Positions 1-10,786 are shown, counted from the stretch's first letter. The stretch is 64,000 nucleotides of DNA from Staphylococcus gallinarum (GCF_000875895.1 NZ_JXCF01000012.1:1-64000); one strand, 5' to 3'. The notes: a model not told the origin generated them from the letters alone. Made by a program: numbers and translations.

Positions 1-96
1 AAAATGTCTATCAAAAAAATTGATTTCAAATACAAGAAAGGTATTAGAGGCAAAAGACCGAATAGCTTAACAATTAAGGATATTGAATTTTATTAA
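1..96 (+). other. open frame at window edge, possible C-terminal gene fragment
   Basis: The frame is open from the first base and stops at 94-96 (TAA). An internal ATG at 4 would give a 30-residue lysine-rich peptide ending in DIEFY. It abuts the point where the neighbouring sdcS homology ends (about 114), so it may be the tail of an inserted or rearranged segment lying upstream of the window. I do not recognise the protein. Confidence 0.25.
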
Positions 97-765
97 TCGG
101 GAGTATGGTTTATGTATCAATGTTCCAAGTCCGCCGATTGTCCCAGCATAACCAATTGCGAGCACTAAAGATTGTTCGAATTTACTTAATGAATGTTCAC
201 TTATATCACTATTTTTCAATTCACGAGCCTCTTTAATAATCGCCATACCTATAGGTATCATGATCATCACCGCTGCAGTATTTGATACAAACATCGATAA
301 AAATCCTGTCGCAATCATAAATCCTAATAAAATTTTACCAGTACTTGTGCCTAAATAATTAATAATCGTTAATGCTACACGCGTATGTAAATTCCATCGT
401 TCCATCGCAATGGCCAATATAAAACCACCTAAAAATAAAAATATAATGTCATTACCGTATTGCGCTGAAACTTCTTCTGGATTTAATACATGTCCCATTG
501 GTAGTAAAATTAATGGCAATAAACTCGTTGCTGCTATAGGTATCGCTTCCGTTATCCACCATACTGCAATCCATAGCGTTATTGCTAATACAAACACCCC
601 TTTTCGCGACAAGTCTTCTGGGTGTATGAATAATAACGTTAACACAAACAATAGTGGACCTAAGATTAAACCAATTTTTTGTCCTGTATTATATGACTTT
701 TTGTCTTGTGAAAAGAATGTTAAGTAATGGCTTAGCGGACGCTCCCCTTCATTTAATTTGTTCAT
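67..765 (-). pseudogene. sdcS: truncated sodium/dicarboxylate symporter (SdcS-like, DASS/SLC13)
   Basis: This is the N-terminal part of a divalent anion:sodium symporter that imports succinate, fumarate and malate. Visible family features are the segment WITEAIPIAATSLLP, the SNTAA motif in SMFVSNTAAVMIMIPIG, and several membrane helices. The family is about 520 residues; here homology ends after GGLGTLI (about base 115), followed by 15 unrelated residues and a stop, so over half of the protein is missing. The second SNT motif and the C-terminal transport half are absent, so it should be inactive. I chose the ATG at 765 because GGGGGA precedes it at good spacing; an upstream in-frame ATG at 798 lacks this. 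The break is a deletion or insertion junction, not a simple point mutation. Confidence 0.75.
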
Positions 766-889
766 AAAATCCCCCTTTATTATTGTCTGAATATTCACAA
801 TAATTACAGCAATTATAACATATCTTCACAACAAATAAAGTGTATAATTAAAACGCTTACACCTTTGGTATAAGCGCTGTACATCTTAT

Positions 890-1972
890 TTATTCAACTT
901 GTTTTTTAACCACTTTTGCATCACCATTTCCAACTAAAATCACATCTTGAACATGGTTTAAATAAATCTTCTGAGAACAATGCTCAAAGTTATTATGCGC
1001 AATGACTATTTTCTTATGCATGACTTTATTGTAACTTTGAACTCTAATCGCTTCTTTCGTCATTGGCCCTATAAAGGTATTACGATAAATATTTAAATTT
1101 TCGCCTGCCTGCGTATTACATAGTCTCCCTGATAAATCTTGCGCATTTTTGCCATCTTTTACTGCTAAAAAACGAATGCCTCCAACACAATTAATAAATT
1201 GATTATCATGAATATAAGTATCCTTTGCTTTTAAAGGAGTTAAAGCGTATTGATTCAATCCATCAAATGTATTATATCGTATATGAATATTCTGATAGAA
1301 TTGATTAAATCGACTGGCATGCGAGCCGATAGCTCTATTCCATGCTTTCATTGTAGGTGTGGTAGAAGCACCAAAGTAACAATGCTCAATAATTACATTT
1401 TTAGTAACTGTTCCATCTGTCGCACCAAATTTTGGAAATGCGCCTTTAACTTGTAAATCAATTTGGATTGCCTCAGAAAAACTTCGTTCTCCATTATCAT
1501 CATTAAATCCAAGAAATTGACACTGACTCATATATAATCCATTTATGCCACATGCATCTATTGCATGACCACCGACAATATCTTTAAAGGTAACGCCTAC
1601 AATTTGGATATCTTGCGCATGTCCAATACTCATTGCTGTATTATTATATGGATATTCGTAACCATTCATATCAAATGTACCACCCGCAATATGAATATGA
1701 CTATTTCCGTTATAACCATAATAACGTTTCAGCTTACGACCATTTTTTAACAGTGCATCTTTTCCTATTCGCTTCAAGACCGTTTCATCATCAAGTAACA
1801 ATGTTGTACCTTCATATATTTTCAAAGATCTACGTATATGGTATTCACCTTTTGGTATTTGTATCGTGACCTTCTCCTGTGTTTTTGCAATATCTAATGC
1901 ACGTTGTAATGCTTTAGTATCAGCCCATTTACGCTTTCCTTTCAATCCAAAATCTGCCGCGTTGATTATCAT
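890..1972 (-). CDS. right-handed parallel beta-helix repeat protein
   Basis: A 360-residue protein starting [12 protein letters not shown], a typical pectate-lyase-like start in which a DFG motif leads into a beta helix. Repeated short strands with Asn/His turns (for example [46 protein letters not shown]) resemble PbH1 repeats. No signal peptide is visible, so it is probably cytoplasmic or a structural fold without export. In S. aureus a homologue sits in the same place between sdcS and the isochorismatase-like gene (from memory). The substrate is unknown; a polysaccharide or cell-wall sugar is plausible from the fold alone. Confidence 0.75.
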   Translation of the reverse strand: MIINAADFGLKGKRKWADTKALQRALDIAKTQEKVTIQIPKGEYHIRRSLKIYEGTTLLLDDETVLKRIGKDALLKNGRKLKRYYGYNGNSHIHIAGGTFDMNGYEYPYNNTAMSIGHAQDIQIVGVTFKDIVGGHAIDACGINGLYMSQCQFLGFNDDNGERSFSEAIQIDLQVKGAFPKFGATDGTVTKNVIIEHCYFGASTTPTMKAWNRAIGSHASRFNQFYQNIHIRYNTFDGLNQYALTPLKAKDTYIHDNQFINCVGGIRFLAVKDGKNAQDLSGRLCNTQAGENLNIYRNTFIGPMTKEAIRVQSYNKVMHKKIVIAHNNFEHCSQKIYLNHVQDVILVGNGDAKVVKKQVE

Positions 1973-2046
1973 CGAAAACTTCCTTTCTATCCTGACTACT
2001 ATATATTAAACAAATTCTATTTAATTTAAACCCTATATATACACCT

Positions 2047-2073
2047 TTGATGTTTTTACGAGTTAGTATATAA
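2047..2073 (+). promoter_or_regulatory. predicted sigma-A promoter of the cysteine hydrolase gene
   Basis: TTGATG (2047-2052), a 16-base spacer and TATAAT (2068-2073). The upstream ATG at 2073 overlaps this -10 box, which argues that translation starts at 2112 instead. Confidence 0.5.
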
Positions 2074-2111
2074 TGACTATTAACTTTATAATTAGGGAGT
2101 GTAAAAGGTTA

Positions 2112-2663
2112 ATGAAAAATAGTGCACTGATTATAGTTGATTACTCAAATGATTTTGTTGCAGATAATGGCAAATTGACTTGTGGGGAAGCCGGTCAACA
2201 AATAGAAAACTATATCGTTGAAAGAATTGAAGCTTACAATAATAAAAAGCAACAAATCTTTTTTATGATGGATTTACATTACGAAGATAATCATTACCAT
2301 CCTGAGAGTAAACTTTTTCCACCACATAATATTTTAGGTACGATTGGAAGAGAATTGTACGGTAAGGTTAATGATATTTATCAAAATATTCTGTTTAATG
2401 AACACGTACATTTTTTAGATAAAACACGTTACGATTCATTTTTCGGAACACCATTAGACATTATGTTGAGAGAACGAGGCGTTACACAACTTGAAATCGT
2501 AGGTGTATGTACTGATATTTGCGTCCTACATACTGCAATTTCCGCTTATAATTTAGGCTACGAATTATTTATCTCACATAAAGGTGTGGCCTCATTTAAT
2601 CCAACCGGACATGAATGGGCGTTAACACATTTTAAAAATTCCTTGGGTGCAGTAGTAGAATAA
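2112..2663 (+). CDS. cysteine hydrolase (isochorismatase/nicotinamidase family)
   Basis: A 183-residue enzyme of the isochorismatase-like hydrolase family. The catalytic pattern is visible: Asp near the start (IIVDYSNDFV), metal/nucleophile-supporting residues (MDLHYEDNHYHPESKLFPPHN), Lys in LDKTRYDSFFGT and the nucleophilic Cys in GVCTDICVLHTA. The HxxxHPES pattern resembles nicotinamidases, which convert nicotinamide to nicotinate for NAD salvage; the assignment within the family is tentative. The start at 2112 is preferred over the ATG at 2073, which overlaps a promoter -10 box. It is followed 55 bases later by ppaC. Confidence 0.8.
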   Translation: MKNSALIIVDYSNDFVADNGKLTCGEAGQQIENYIVERIEAYNNKKQQIFFMMDLHYEDNHYHPESKLFPPHNILGTIGRELYGKVNDIYQNILFNEHVHFLDKTRYDSFFGTPLDIMLRERGVTQLEIVGVCTDICVLHTAISAYNLGYELFISHKGVASFNPTGHEWALTHFKNSLGAVVE

Positions 2664-2718
2664 CGACTATTAATCATGATAAAATAAAATTAAATATAAA
2701 AATAAGGAGAATTTAAAC

Positions 2719-3648
2719 ATGGCAAAAACATATATTTTCGGTCATAAAAACCCAGACACTGATGCAATTTCATCAGCAATTATTATGGCAGACTTTGAAC
2801 AACAAACTGGTAATACTGAAGCTACACCTTATCGTTTAGGTGACGTTAATGCTGAAACGCAATATGCTTTAGATCACTTTAAAGTAGACGCACCTGAATT
2901 ATTAAATGATAATTTAGCTGATCAAGAAGTTATCTTAGTCGATCACAACGAATTCCAACAAAGTGCAGATTCAATTGCAGATGCACAAGTGAAGCATGTT
3001 GTAGATCATCACAGAATCGCTAACTTTGAAACAGCAGCACCATTGTATTACCGTGCTGAACCTGTAGGCTGTACTGCTACGATTTTATATAAAATGTATC
3101 AAGAGCGTGGTTTTGAAATCAAACCACATATTGCAGGATTAATGGTTTCAGCTATTATTTCTGACAGTTTACTATTCAAATCACCTACATGTACTGAAGA
3201 AGATGTTAATGCTGCAGAAGCATTAAAAGCGATTGCTGACGTAGACTTAGAATCTTATGGTCTAGAAATGCTTAAAGCTGGGGCTTCAACTTCAGATAAA
3301 TCTGCAACAGACTTATTAACTGCAGATGCAAAATCATTCAACATGGGTGACTATACTACACGCATCGCTCAAGTTAACACTGTAGATATAGATGAAGTGT
3401 TCGAACGTCAAGATGAATTAGAAAAAGCTATGTTAGAAGCAAGTGCAAATGAAAAATATGATTTATTTGTTCTTGTCATCACTGATATTATTAACAGTGA
3501 TTCAAAAATCCTTGTTGTTGGTGCTGAAAAAGACCAAGTTGGCGTTGCATTTGATGTTAAACTTGAAAATGGTACTGCATTCTTACCAGGTGTTGTATCT
3601 CGTAAGAAACAAGTTGTTCCTCAAATTACAGAAACTTTAACTAAATAG
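2719..3648 (+). CDS. ppaC: manganese-dependent inorganic pyrophosphatase
   Basis: A family II pyrophosphatase of 309 residues (DHH superfamily), hydrolysing pyrophosphate to two phosphates in the cytoplasm and pulling biosynthetic reactions forward. The N-terminal DHH domain shows the metal-binding set GHKNPDTDA (His9, Asp13, Asp15), VDHNE (Asp about 75), VVDHHR (Asp-His-His about 96-98) and ISDS (Asp about 149). The C-terminal DHHA2 domain carries the conserved SRKKQ substrate-binding segment. The length is normal. AGGAGA precedes the ATG, and a strong terminator follows at 3712. Confidence 0.97.
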   Translation: MAKTYIFGHKNPDTDAISSAIIMADFEQQTGNTEATPYRLGDVNAETQYALDHFKVDAPELLNDNLADQEVILVDHNEFQQSADSIADAQVKHVVDHHRIANFETAAPLYYRAEPVGCTATILYKMYQERGFEIKPHIAGLMVSAIISDSLLFKSPTCTEEDVNAAEALKAIADVDLESYGLEMLKAGASTSDKSATDLLTADAKSFNMGDYTTRIAQVNTVDIDEVFERQDELEKAMLEASANEKYDLFVLVITDIINSDSKILVVGAEKDQVGVAFDVKLENGTAFLPGVVSRKKQVVPQITETLTK

Positions 3649-3711
3649 TTTAATACGTTATATTATTTATAAATTAGCAATTATTGTTGTTATATTATCA
3701 ATATAGTAATC

Positions 3712-3743
3712 CTGGAACATATTTAAATATGTTCCAGTTTTTT
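3712..3743 (+). terminator. ppaC terminator
   Basis: A perfect 26-base palindrome (CTGGAACATA...TATGTTCCAG) followed by six T residues. Confidence 0.85.
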
Positions 3744-3789
3744 ATCCAAGTATACTTATCTAGTACTTGTCAGATTAGGAGGATTCCAT

Positions 3790-5169
3790 TTGAATGTGAT
3801 AGAACAGACTTTCCATAATAGTAAAAAATATTTTGATACTCACGAAACCAAAGATATTAAATTTAGAAGAAAGCAGCTCAAGCTGTTAAGTAAAAGTATA
3901 CGTAATCATGAAGATGAATTACTCGACGCTTTTCAGAAAGATTTAGGAAAAAACAAAGTAGAGACTTATGCCTCAGAAATTGGTTTCACTTTAAAAAATA
4001 TTAAAACTGCACGTAAAGAACTTAAAAATTGGGCGAAACCAAAGCAAGTCAACACCCCTATCTTTATGTTTCCAACCAAAAGTTATATTATGAAAGAGCC
4101 TTATGGAACAGTATTAATCATTGGTCCGTTTAACTATCCTTTTCAACTATTGATCGAACCTTTAATCGGGGCAATTGCTGCTGGGAATACTGTCATATTG
4201 AAACCTTCTGAATATACACCAACTGTTTCAACAGTCATTCAAAGGATTATTGAAGAAGTATTCGATGCTGAATACGTAAGTATTTGTCAAGGCAACAGCG
4301 AAGTCACACAACAACTACTTGAATTGCCTTTTGATTATATCTTCTTTACTGGTAGCGAAAAGGTTGGCCGTATAGTCTATCAGGCAGCAAGTTCACATTT
4401 AACACCTGTCACGTTAGAATTAGGTGGTAAATCACCTGTTATTGTAGACGAGACAGCAAATATTAAAGTTGCCAGTGAACGTATTTGCTTTGGTAAATTT
4501 GCTAATGCTGGACAAACGTGTGTCGCACCAGATTATATTTTAGTTCATCGTAAGGTTCAAGATGCGCTTATCACTGCACTTAAACAAACGATCACTGAAT
4601 TCTACGGCAAATCAATACAACAAAGTCCTGACTTTGGACGAATTGTTAATTCGAAGCACTTCAATCGTTTGCATGATTTACTTACCATTCATCAGCAAGA
4701 TATTATCTTTGGTGGTCAAACAGACGCGGATGAATGTTATGTTTCACCGACACTTTTAGAAGGCATTACCTTTGATTCCAAAATTATGGAGGATGAAATT
4801 TTCGGCCCACTACTTCCTATTATCACTTATGATGATTTTGACGAAGCCGTTTCATTAATCCGTTCTAAACCTAAACCATTAAGTTTGTATTTATTTAGCG
4901 AAGATGAAAATGCTACTGAACGTGTATTAAAGGAAATTTCTTTCGGTGGTGGTGCTATCAACGATACTGTGATGCAACTTGCCAATCCTAATTTACCATT
5001 TGGCGGAGTAGGCGCTTCTGGTATTGGTCAATATCACGGCAAATATAGTTTCAATACCTTTAGTCATGATAAATCTTATATTTTCAAATCAACAAGATTA
5101 GAATCAAGCTTATTCTTCCCACCATATAAAGGGAAATTCAAATATATAAAAACGTTTTTTAATAATTAA
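3790..5169 (+). CDS. aldH: aldehyde dehydrogenase
   Basis: A 459-residue NAD(P)-dependent aldehyde dehydrogenase of the class-3-like group (short form with a C-terminal hydrophobic tail). Visible motifs are FNYPFQ near 115, the cofactor loop FFTGSEKVG, the catalytic Glu in LELGGKSP (about 209) and the nucleophilic Cys in NAGQTCVAPD (about 243), plus EIFGPLLP. Its substrate range is not clear from sequence; fatty or aromatic aldehydes are usual for the class. The start is TTG at 3790 with AGGAGG seven bases upstream. It is transcribed alone, between two terminators. Confidence 0.9.
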   Translation: MNVIEQTFHNSKKYFDTHETKDIKFRRKQLKLLSKSIRNHEDELLDAFQKDLGKNKVETYASEIGFTLKNIKTARKELKNWAKPKQVNTPIFMFPTKSYIMKEPYGTVLIIGPFNYPFQLLIEPLIGAIAAGNTVILKPSEYTPTVSTVIQRIIEEVFDAEYVSICQGNSEVTQQLLELPFDYIFFTGSEKVGRIVYQAASSHLTPVTLELGGKSPVIVDETANIKVASERICFGKFANAGQTCVAPDYILVHRKVQDALITALKQTITEFYGKSIQQSPDFGRIVNSKHFNRLHDLLTIHQQDIIFGGQTDADECYVSPTLLEGITFDSKIMEDEIFGPLLPIITYDDFDEAVSLIRSKPKPLSLYLFSEDENATERVLKEISFGGGAINDTVMQLANPNLPFGGVGASGIGQYHGKYSFNTFSHDKSYIFKSTRLESSLFFPPYKGKFKYIKTFFNN

Positions 5170-5230
5170 CAAGTTCTGAGTATAACAACACCAAATTATA
5201 TGTTAGTTGAGCATTGTTATATCATAATAT

Positions 5231-5286
5231 AAGGTACTTCGTTCATTTAGTAATTATTTATTAAATGGGACGATGTGCCTTATTTT
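5231..5286 (+). terminator. aldH terminator
   Basis: An imperfect long hairpin (AAGGTAC..CGTTCATTTA against TAAATGGGACG..GTGCCTT) followed by ATTTTTT. Confidence 0.65.
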
Positions 5287-5402
5287 TTACATTGATACGC
5301 TTTTTATAAAGACATCTAAGATAGCATGGCGCGAGTCTATACCATGTCTCAATGCAATACTTAAATCATCGAACAATTACGATACGAGAAATCATCAAAA
5401 TA

Positions 5403-5499
5403 AAAAGTCAGTAAATGAATTTTCTGATACGCGTTCTTCAAGGTGGTATTTTAAAAAATGAAACCTTAAAGGATACGTACTACTCATTTACTGACTTTT
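5403..5499. repeat. inverted repeat enclosing 63 bases, unknown function
   Basis: AAAAAGTCAGTAAATGA (5403-5419) is repeated in inverse as TCATTTACTGACTTTTT (5483-5499). The stretch 5287-5530 has no convincing gene. The right arm plus T-run could serve as a terminator or as the end of a small RNA. Confidence 0.4.
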
Positions 5500-5530
5500 T
5501 CAGAATTTTTATATCAAACACGTTTGACTA

Positions 5531-6568
5531 TTACTGTAAAAATTGTACACATACACCTTCAGGCGCTTGTTGTTGATGATCGACTTGAGTTAATTCTCCT
5601 GTCACTTTATTACGCTTAAACACAGTTAATGCGTAATCACCTTCTTGATGTGCACAAACTAGGTATTCATCTGAATTTGTAATATTAAAATCTCGTGGGA
5701 ATTCTCCACCACTTGACACAATATCTACAAATGAAATCGAAGAACCTTTTTCTCCTATTTTAAAGATGGCAATACTATCATGACCTCTATTACTAATATA
5801 AATAAATTTTTGGTCATTCGATAATCGAATACCTGCAAGTTTAGTTTCGCCTTCGAATGTAGCAGGTATTGTTGAGTGACGCTCTATTTCAGTAAATTTA
5901 CCATCGTTATATGCAACAGTGCTTACCATATTAGAAATTTCATGTACTATATATGCATGCTTACCATCTTCATGGAATGCGATATGTCTTGGACCATCAC
6001 CTGGCTCAAAATCACTAACAGCATATACTTTTAGACCTTCATCTCCATATTCATAAGTCACGACTTTATCTGTTCCTAAGTCTGCCGCCACAACATATTT
6101 TTCATCAGGCGTTGTCTTTAGAAAATGTACATGCGAGCTTTCTTGTCGTTCGTCTGGACCAGTAGGATAATCATGAGCTAACTCTTGTATTAAGCGTATG
6201 ATTTCACCTGTTTCAGGATTCGCCTCATATATTCTAGCTAAGCCTGCACCATATACGGATTCAAAGATATACTTACCATCTGGTGAAATATCTACATAAC
6301 AACCAGTTCCCTCTGTCGATGCTAAACATTTATTAATTAATTTTAGTTCCCCATTTTCTAAAATCTCTAAGCTAGCTATGCCACAATTTTCACCTTCACG
6401 ATTAATAGCATATAAGAACTTATTATGTTGATTCACGTAAGTAGATGCTTCTAATTCAAATCCAGTGTCTACTTCTGTGACTTTTCCTGTTTGTTCATCT
6501 AATTCAAAGCGATATATACCTTTACCTTCTTTTTTAGTATATGTGCCTATGTAACCAATCGTCCTCAT
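5531..6568 (-). CDS. lactonase family protein (seven-bladed beta-propeller)
   Basis: A 345-residue protein of the YkgB/6-phosphogluconolactonase-like Lactonase family. It starts [21 protein letters not shown], and the propeller repeats are visible as recurring GxYxxxV/I and [37 protein letters not shown] segments. Family members hydrolyse 6-phosphogluconolactone in the pentose phosphate pathway, though many homologues are uncharacterised. The start is supported by GGAGGGG just upstream. It lies divergent to the yolD-like gene. Length fits the family. Confidence 0.85.
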   Translation of the reverse strand: MRTIGYIGTYTKKEGKGIYRFELDEQTGKVTEVDTGFELEASTYVNQHNKFLYAINREGENCGIASLEILENGELKLINKCLASTEGTGCYVDISPDGKYIFESVYGAGLARIYEANPETGEIIRLIQELAHDYPTGPDERQESSHVHFLKTTPDEKYVVAADLGTDKVVTYEYGDEGLKVYAVSDFEPGDGPRHIAFHEDGKHAYIVHEISNMVSTVAYNDGKFTEIERHSTIPATFEGETKLAGIRLSNDQKFIYISNRGHDSIAIFKIGEKGSSISFVDIVSSGGEFPRDFNITNSDEYLVCAHQEGDYALTVFKRNKVTGELTQVDHQQQAPEGVCVQFLQ

Positions 6569-6699
6569 GTAAACCCCTCCATTTTCATATATCTTTATTC
6601 TAATAAATATCTACATAATAAACAATCAATTGAAAATATATTCTTTATAAATACTATGTTATTGACATTTTCAGAACATTTCTTCTGTTAAAATATCAC

Positions 6700-6728
6700 T
6701 TGCCAAAAACGAACATATGTTCTATTAT
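6700..6728 (+). promoter_or_regulatory. LexA-controlled promoter of the disrupted yolD-like gene
   Basis: TTGCCA (6700-6705), a 17-base spacer and TATTAT (6723-6728). The spacer is filled by CGAACATATGTTCT (6710-6723), matching the Gram-positive SOS box CGAACnnnnGTTCG with one flanking mismatch. LexA bound here would occlude RNA polymerase, so the gene should be DNA-damage inducible. Confidence 0.85.
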
Positions 6729-6745
6729 TGTGGTGAGGTGATTTT

Positions 6746-6889
6746 ATGATTCCTAAAGAATACCAAGATGAAACGGATTATAGAAAGATTCCTAGAGAGT
6801 TTCTCAATCCAAATATTCCCCAAGGACGAGGCATGGTAAAATGGGCGCCGTTTATTATATGTACTAATCTCATAAAAAATCTAATTTAA
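6746..6889 (+). pseudogene. yolD-like protein, 5' fragment split by transposon
   Basis: The first 36 codons of a YolD-like family protein (MIPKEYQDETDYRKIPRE...), to base 6853. After CCGTTT (6848-6853) the frame runs 11 codons into transposon DNA and stops at 6887-6889. Joining 6853 to 15904 restores a continuous frame (KWAPF then ATLPEQFES) of 141 residues. YolD-like proteins are often paired with Y-family polymerases in Bacillus and are SOS-regulated; their biochemical role is not firmly known. The RBS is GTGAGGTGA. Confidence 0.9.
6848..6853 (+). repeat. left junction core CCGTTT
   Basis: Six-base direct repeat, identical to 15898-15903, at the boundary between target gene and element. 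It matches the hexamer core expected at junctions of Tn554-type tyrosine-recombinase transposons. Confidence 0.8.
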
Positions 6890-6890
6890 T

Positions 6891-6932
6891 AGGGTTCAAA
6901 CATAATTTATATATGTATTATGTTTGAACCCT
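6891..6932 (-). terminator. blaI terminator, bidirectional
   Basis: AGGGTTCAAACATAA and TTATGTTTGAACCCT form a 15-bp perfect stem, immediately beyond the blaI stop and just inside the left end of the element. Confidence 0.8.
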
Positions 6933-6940
6933 ATATCTAT

Positions 6941-7321
6941 TTATTTTTTACTAATATCATTTAAAATGTCTCGCAATTCTTCAATTTCTTTGTTATTTAA
7001 TTCTTCATTTTTCGCAAAATTAAGCACTAAACTTTTCATATCCCCTCCATACAATTTATTAAGAAAGGTTTTAGCAGTTTTCATTTTAATATCATCTTCT
7101 TTAATAATTGATGAGTAAAAATAAATATTATTATATTTATAGCGTTTTATAATCTCTTTTTTATATAGTCTTGTAATTAATGTTCTAATCGTCTTATCGC
7201 TAACTTCTTTATTTTTTTGAATCTCAACTACAATTTCATTAGCTGATACTGATTTTTTATTCCATATTATATTCATAACATCCCATTCAGCCATAGATAT
7301 TTCAACTTGCTTATTGGCCAT
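6941..7321 (-). CDS. blaI: penicillinase repressor BlaI
   Basis: A 126-residue winged-helix repressor of the BlaI/MecI family, the usual length. It starts [20 protein letters not shown]; the recognition helix region reads [20 protein letters not shown] and a C-terminal dimer domain follows. As a dimer it binds TACA/TGTA dyads in the blaR1-blaZ interval and is cleaved after BlaR1 senses beta-lactam. Its start overlaps the end of blaR1 by 11 bases, showing cotranscription and translational coupling. Confidence 0.97.
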   Translation of the reverse strand: MANKQVEISMAEWDVMNIIWNKKSVSANEIVVEIQKNKEVSDKTIRTLITRLYKKEIIKRYKYNNIYFYSSIIKEDDIKMKTAKTFLNKLYGGDMKSLVLNFAKNEELNNKEIEELRDILNDISKK

Positions 7322-9068
7322 TTAAAACACCCATTTCTTTTAATATTTTTTCATTTATGAATTTAGCATTTTCACCAGAGGCTTTTTCATCTGATAAATG
7401 TGTAGAAAAATAATACTTATCATGATTTGTAATTACGTAACCTACAAACCACCCATTATTATATTTCCCGTTTACTATACCTGTACCTGTTTTCCCATAC
7501 AATTCATAATTTTCATTTTTTCTAATCAATAACGAAGAAGATAATTGTTTCTTTTCATTTTTACTAAAATGGTTATTTTGTTCCATCATATTTTTTAAAA
7601 CTATTACTTGTTCAAGATTAGATATTTTCAAACTATCTTCCAACCAATAGGCTTTATAACTTCCCAAATTTTTATTACCATAATTTAATTGCTTGAGTTG
7701 ATCAGAAGTATAGTTCTTTGATAATTGATTACTAATACGTTCGAAGTACCAATTAACTGAGTTTTGTATTGCCGTATTTAAATCTTGATCCTTATTCCAA
7801 GAATCGAAAGGATAATGATTATGATTCCATGACATACGTGAATTTTTATCACTTATAATATGACGGTCAAGTCCAAACAGTGCTAAATAAATTTTGTAAG
7901 TTGAATCAGGAGAATATCTTTTTCTACTTTCTTTTTCATTATAAATATAGTATTTGTCTTTCTTCATGCTGTACATAACGAAAGATCCACTATTTGAACC
8001 AAAATTTTTACTTTCATCTAAAATTTGGTAATCGCTTTGTAAGGGCTTTTTATAATTATAATCAGTTAAGGATTGCCCCATTAAAAACTGGCTTTGAATT
8101 ATCATGATAAAAAAAGTAAAAATACAAATAAAAATTAGAATTAATTTTGACTGCTTCTTCAGATTGCCTTCTTTTATATTAATTAATCTTCTTTTGAGTA
8201 ATGATTTTTTACCATTAAATGAATGGCTTAATATATTTTTGTTGAAAAATGAGGTTTTTAATACGGAATCCATAATAGCTTCCGCATAAGACTTAAATTC
8301 ATTTTTGTTAATATTATTAAGGACAAATCTATCGGCTTCTACTTCATTGTCATGAATCATCTTTCTTTTTACAATTTGTATTAGTGGATTATAACTCATA
8401 GCAATAGAAAAAATATGAAAGATAATTAAATGCAAAGTATCTCTGTTTTTAGCATGAGCATACTCGTGCAATATTATATATTTTAGTTTTTTGTCATTTA
8501 TACTTTTAAAATATAAACTGGGAATCAAAATAATATATTTTCCATACCAAAAAGTTATTGGAGAATGAATAGATTCTGCTTTTCGAATCACAATATTTCT
8601 TTTATATTGATGATTGAAAAGTATCTTGTTTATTTTATCTTTTTCTTTTTCATTTAGATAAAGTGACTGTTTCTTTAAATACTTAAGATATAATAAAGAA
8701 TTTAAAAATTTAAAACTTAAAATAATAACTAAAACTATCCAAATAACTGTGCAGATATTATCTATTGAATCCCAATTAAACTTATGGATGTCTGTTGTAA
8801 ACTCATGAACAGGTTTAGTGGTATTTATGTTAGGATTCAAATTGTGTGAATTACTTTCAACTGTGGGCTCTTGATTATTCAAATTATTAAATTTAAAAAA
8901 AGAGAATTTAATAGGGATGAAAGGAATTAATCCTGCAAGAAGAGTTAGATACCAAACTTTATAATTTAACATATAATTAAAATAGCGTTTTAATATGTAC
9001 CTAAAAAATAATAACAATAGAAATATAAAACAAAAGCTTACTATGCTCATTATTAATAACTTAGCCAT
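7311..9068 (-). CDS. blaR1: beta-lactam sensor/signal transducer BlaR1
   Basis: An integral membrane receptor of 585 residues when started at 9068 ([12 protein letters not shown]), the usual BlaR1 length; the RBS is GAAGGTG. The N-terminal part has four membrane helices and a cytoplasmic zinc protease with [10 protein letters not shown] (HExxH). The C-terminal extracellular sensor is a penicillin-binding fold with STYK (acylated Ser), a YGN-type motif (LNYGNKNLG) and KTGTG. Acylation by beta-lactam activates the protease, leading to BlaI loss and induction of blaZ. All key residues appear intact. It is transcribed divergently from blaZ. Confidence 0.96.
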   Translation of the reverse strand: MAKLLIMSIVSFCFIFLLLLFFRYILKRYFNYMLNYKVWYLTLLAGLIPFIPIKFSFFKFNNLNNQEPTVESNSHNLNPNINTTKPVHEFTTDIHKFNWDSIDNICTVIWIVLVIILSFKFLNSLLYLKYLKKQSLYLNEKEKDKINKILFNHQYKRNIVIRKAESIHSPITFWYGKYIILIPSLYFKSINDKKLKYIILHEYAHAKNRDTLHLIIFHIFSIAMSYNPLIQIVKRKMIHDNEVEADRFVLNNINKNEFKSYAEAIMDSVLKTSFFNKNILSHSFNGKKSLLKRRLINIKEGNLKKQSKLILIFICIFTFFIMIIQSQFLMGQSLTDYNYKKPLQSDYQILDESKNFGSNSGSFVMYSMKKDKYYIYNEKESRKRYSPDSTYKIYLALFGLDRHIISDKNSRMSWNHNHYPFDSWNKDQDLNTAIQNSVNWYFERISNQLSKNYTSDQLKQLNYGNKNLGSYKAYWLEDSLKISNLEQVIVLKNMMEQNNHFSKNEKKQLSSSLLIRKNENYELYGKTGTGIVNGKYNNGWFVGYVITNHDKYYFSTHLSDEKASGENAKFINEKILKEMGVLNGQ

Positions 9069-9099
9069 TTCAACACCTTCTTTCAAATATTTATAATAA

Positions 9100-10020
<921 letters not shown>

Positions 10021-10082
10021 TAGTCTAAATGTACTACAAAAACTGATATAATTCTATCTTTCATAAAACTTCATAATATCGA

Positions 10083-10126
10083 AGAACATATATATTATTT
10101 ATAATTATATATGTTCTATTTTTTTA
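10083..10126 (+). terminator. blaZ terminator
   Basis: AGAACATATATA...TATATATGTTCT stem followed by ATTTTTTTAT. The rest of the 10021-10286 interval shows no gene. Confidence 0.75.
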
Positions 10127-10286
10127 TGTTCACATTTTTTAAAAGAGAAAATACTATTAACATACCAAACATCATAATTCCAGTTACTATAATTATAAAT
10201 GCTCGATAATCTTACTCAACTTTTCCATATAGAAAATAACTTATTTTAAATTAATTAATTAATCACATTAAAAAATTATATAATCC

Positions 10287-10315
10287 TTGCCAAAAAAGAA
10301 CATACGTTCTACAAT
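10287..10315 (+). promoter_or_regulatory. LexA-controlled promoter of the element-borne yolD-like gene
   Basis: TTGCCA (10287-10292), 17 bases, TACAAT (10310-10315). GAACATACGTTC (10298-10309) lies in the spacer at the same place as the SOS box in the disrupted chromosomal copy. Confidence 0.85.
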
Positions 10316-10333
10316 GATGATGAGGTGGTAAAC

Positions 10334-10744
10334 ATGATTCCAAATCCTAATGCGCCAGATGAATATAAATATGAAACTGATTATAGAAAAATACCAAGAA
10401 AATATTTAAACCCTAAAATCCCTCAAGGGCGTGGAAAAATCAAATGGCAAGCTTTTGCGACTCTCCCGCAACAGTTTGAAATTTTAGAACAAATTATAAA
10501 GGATCAAAATAAAATAGAAAAACCATTGCTAACACATGATTCATTAGATAATTTAGATCAGATTTTTCAAATAAAAATTCAAAATGATGAGTTATGTACA
10601 ATCTCATATTGGGAAGACGGTAACATTTCAAAATATACAGGAAAAATTTTAAAAAAGGATGAAATTAGTAATACATTTTCCTTTTCTGATACTAACAATA
10701 ATATATATAATTTAAATAATGCTAACGTTTGTAGTATCACTTAA
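10334..10744 (+). CDS. YolD-like protein carried by the transposon
   Basis: An intact 136-residue YolD-like protein (MIPNPNAPDEYKYETDYRK...), a diverged homologue of the gene split by the element: ETDYRKIPR, NPxIPQGRG, KW.xFATLP and DQNKI are shared. The ATG at 10334 follows GAGGTGG; a GTG at 10325 overlaps that RBS and is less likely. Where the target gene has CCGTTT (Pro-Phe), this copy reads GCTTTT (Ala-Phe), so it lacks the insertion core. It probably restores the YolD function lost by insertion (inference) and should be SOS-induced. Confidence 0.85.
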   Translation: MIPNPNAPDEYKYETDYRKIPRKYLNPKIPQGRGKIKWQAFATLPQQFEILEQIIKDQNKIEKPLLTHDSLDNLDQIFQIKIQNDELCTISYWEDGNISKYTGKILKKDEISNTFSFSDTNNNIYNLNNANVCSIT

Positions 10745-10777
10745 CACTATTTAAACTTTTAAAAAGTTTAAATAGTG
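10745..10777. terminator. bidirectional terminator between yolD copy and the convergent gene
   Basis: CACTATTTAAACTTT / AAAGTTTAAATAGTG perfect stem just after the stop codon. Confidence 0.7.
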
Positions 10778-10786
10778 TTCTTATAA

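Noticed and set aside
3712..3737. GAACAT...ATGTTC inside the ppaC terminator as a LexA box
   Set aside because: The half-sites are too far apart for an SOS box and the T-run shows a terminator.
10083..10117. GAACATAT...ATATGTTC after blaZ as a LexA box
   Set aside because: Spacing does not fit; it is the blaZ terminator stem.
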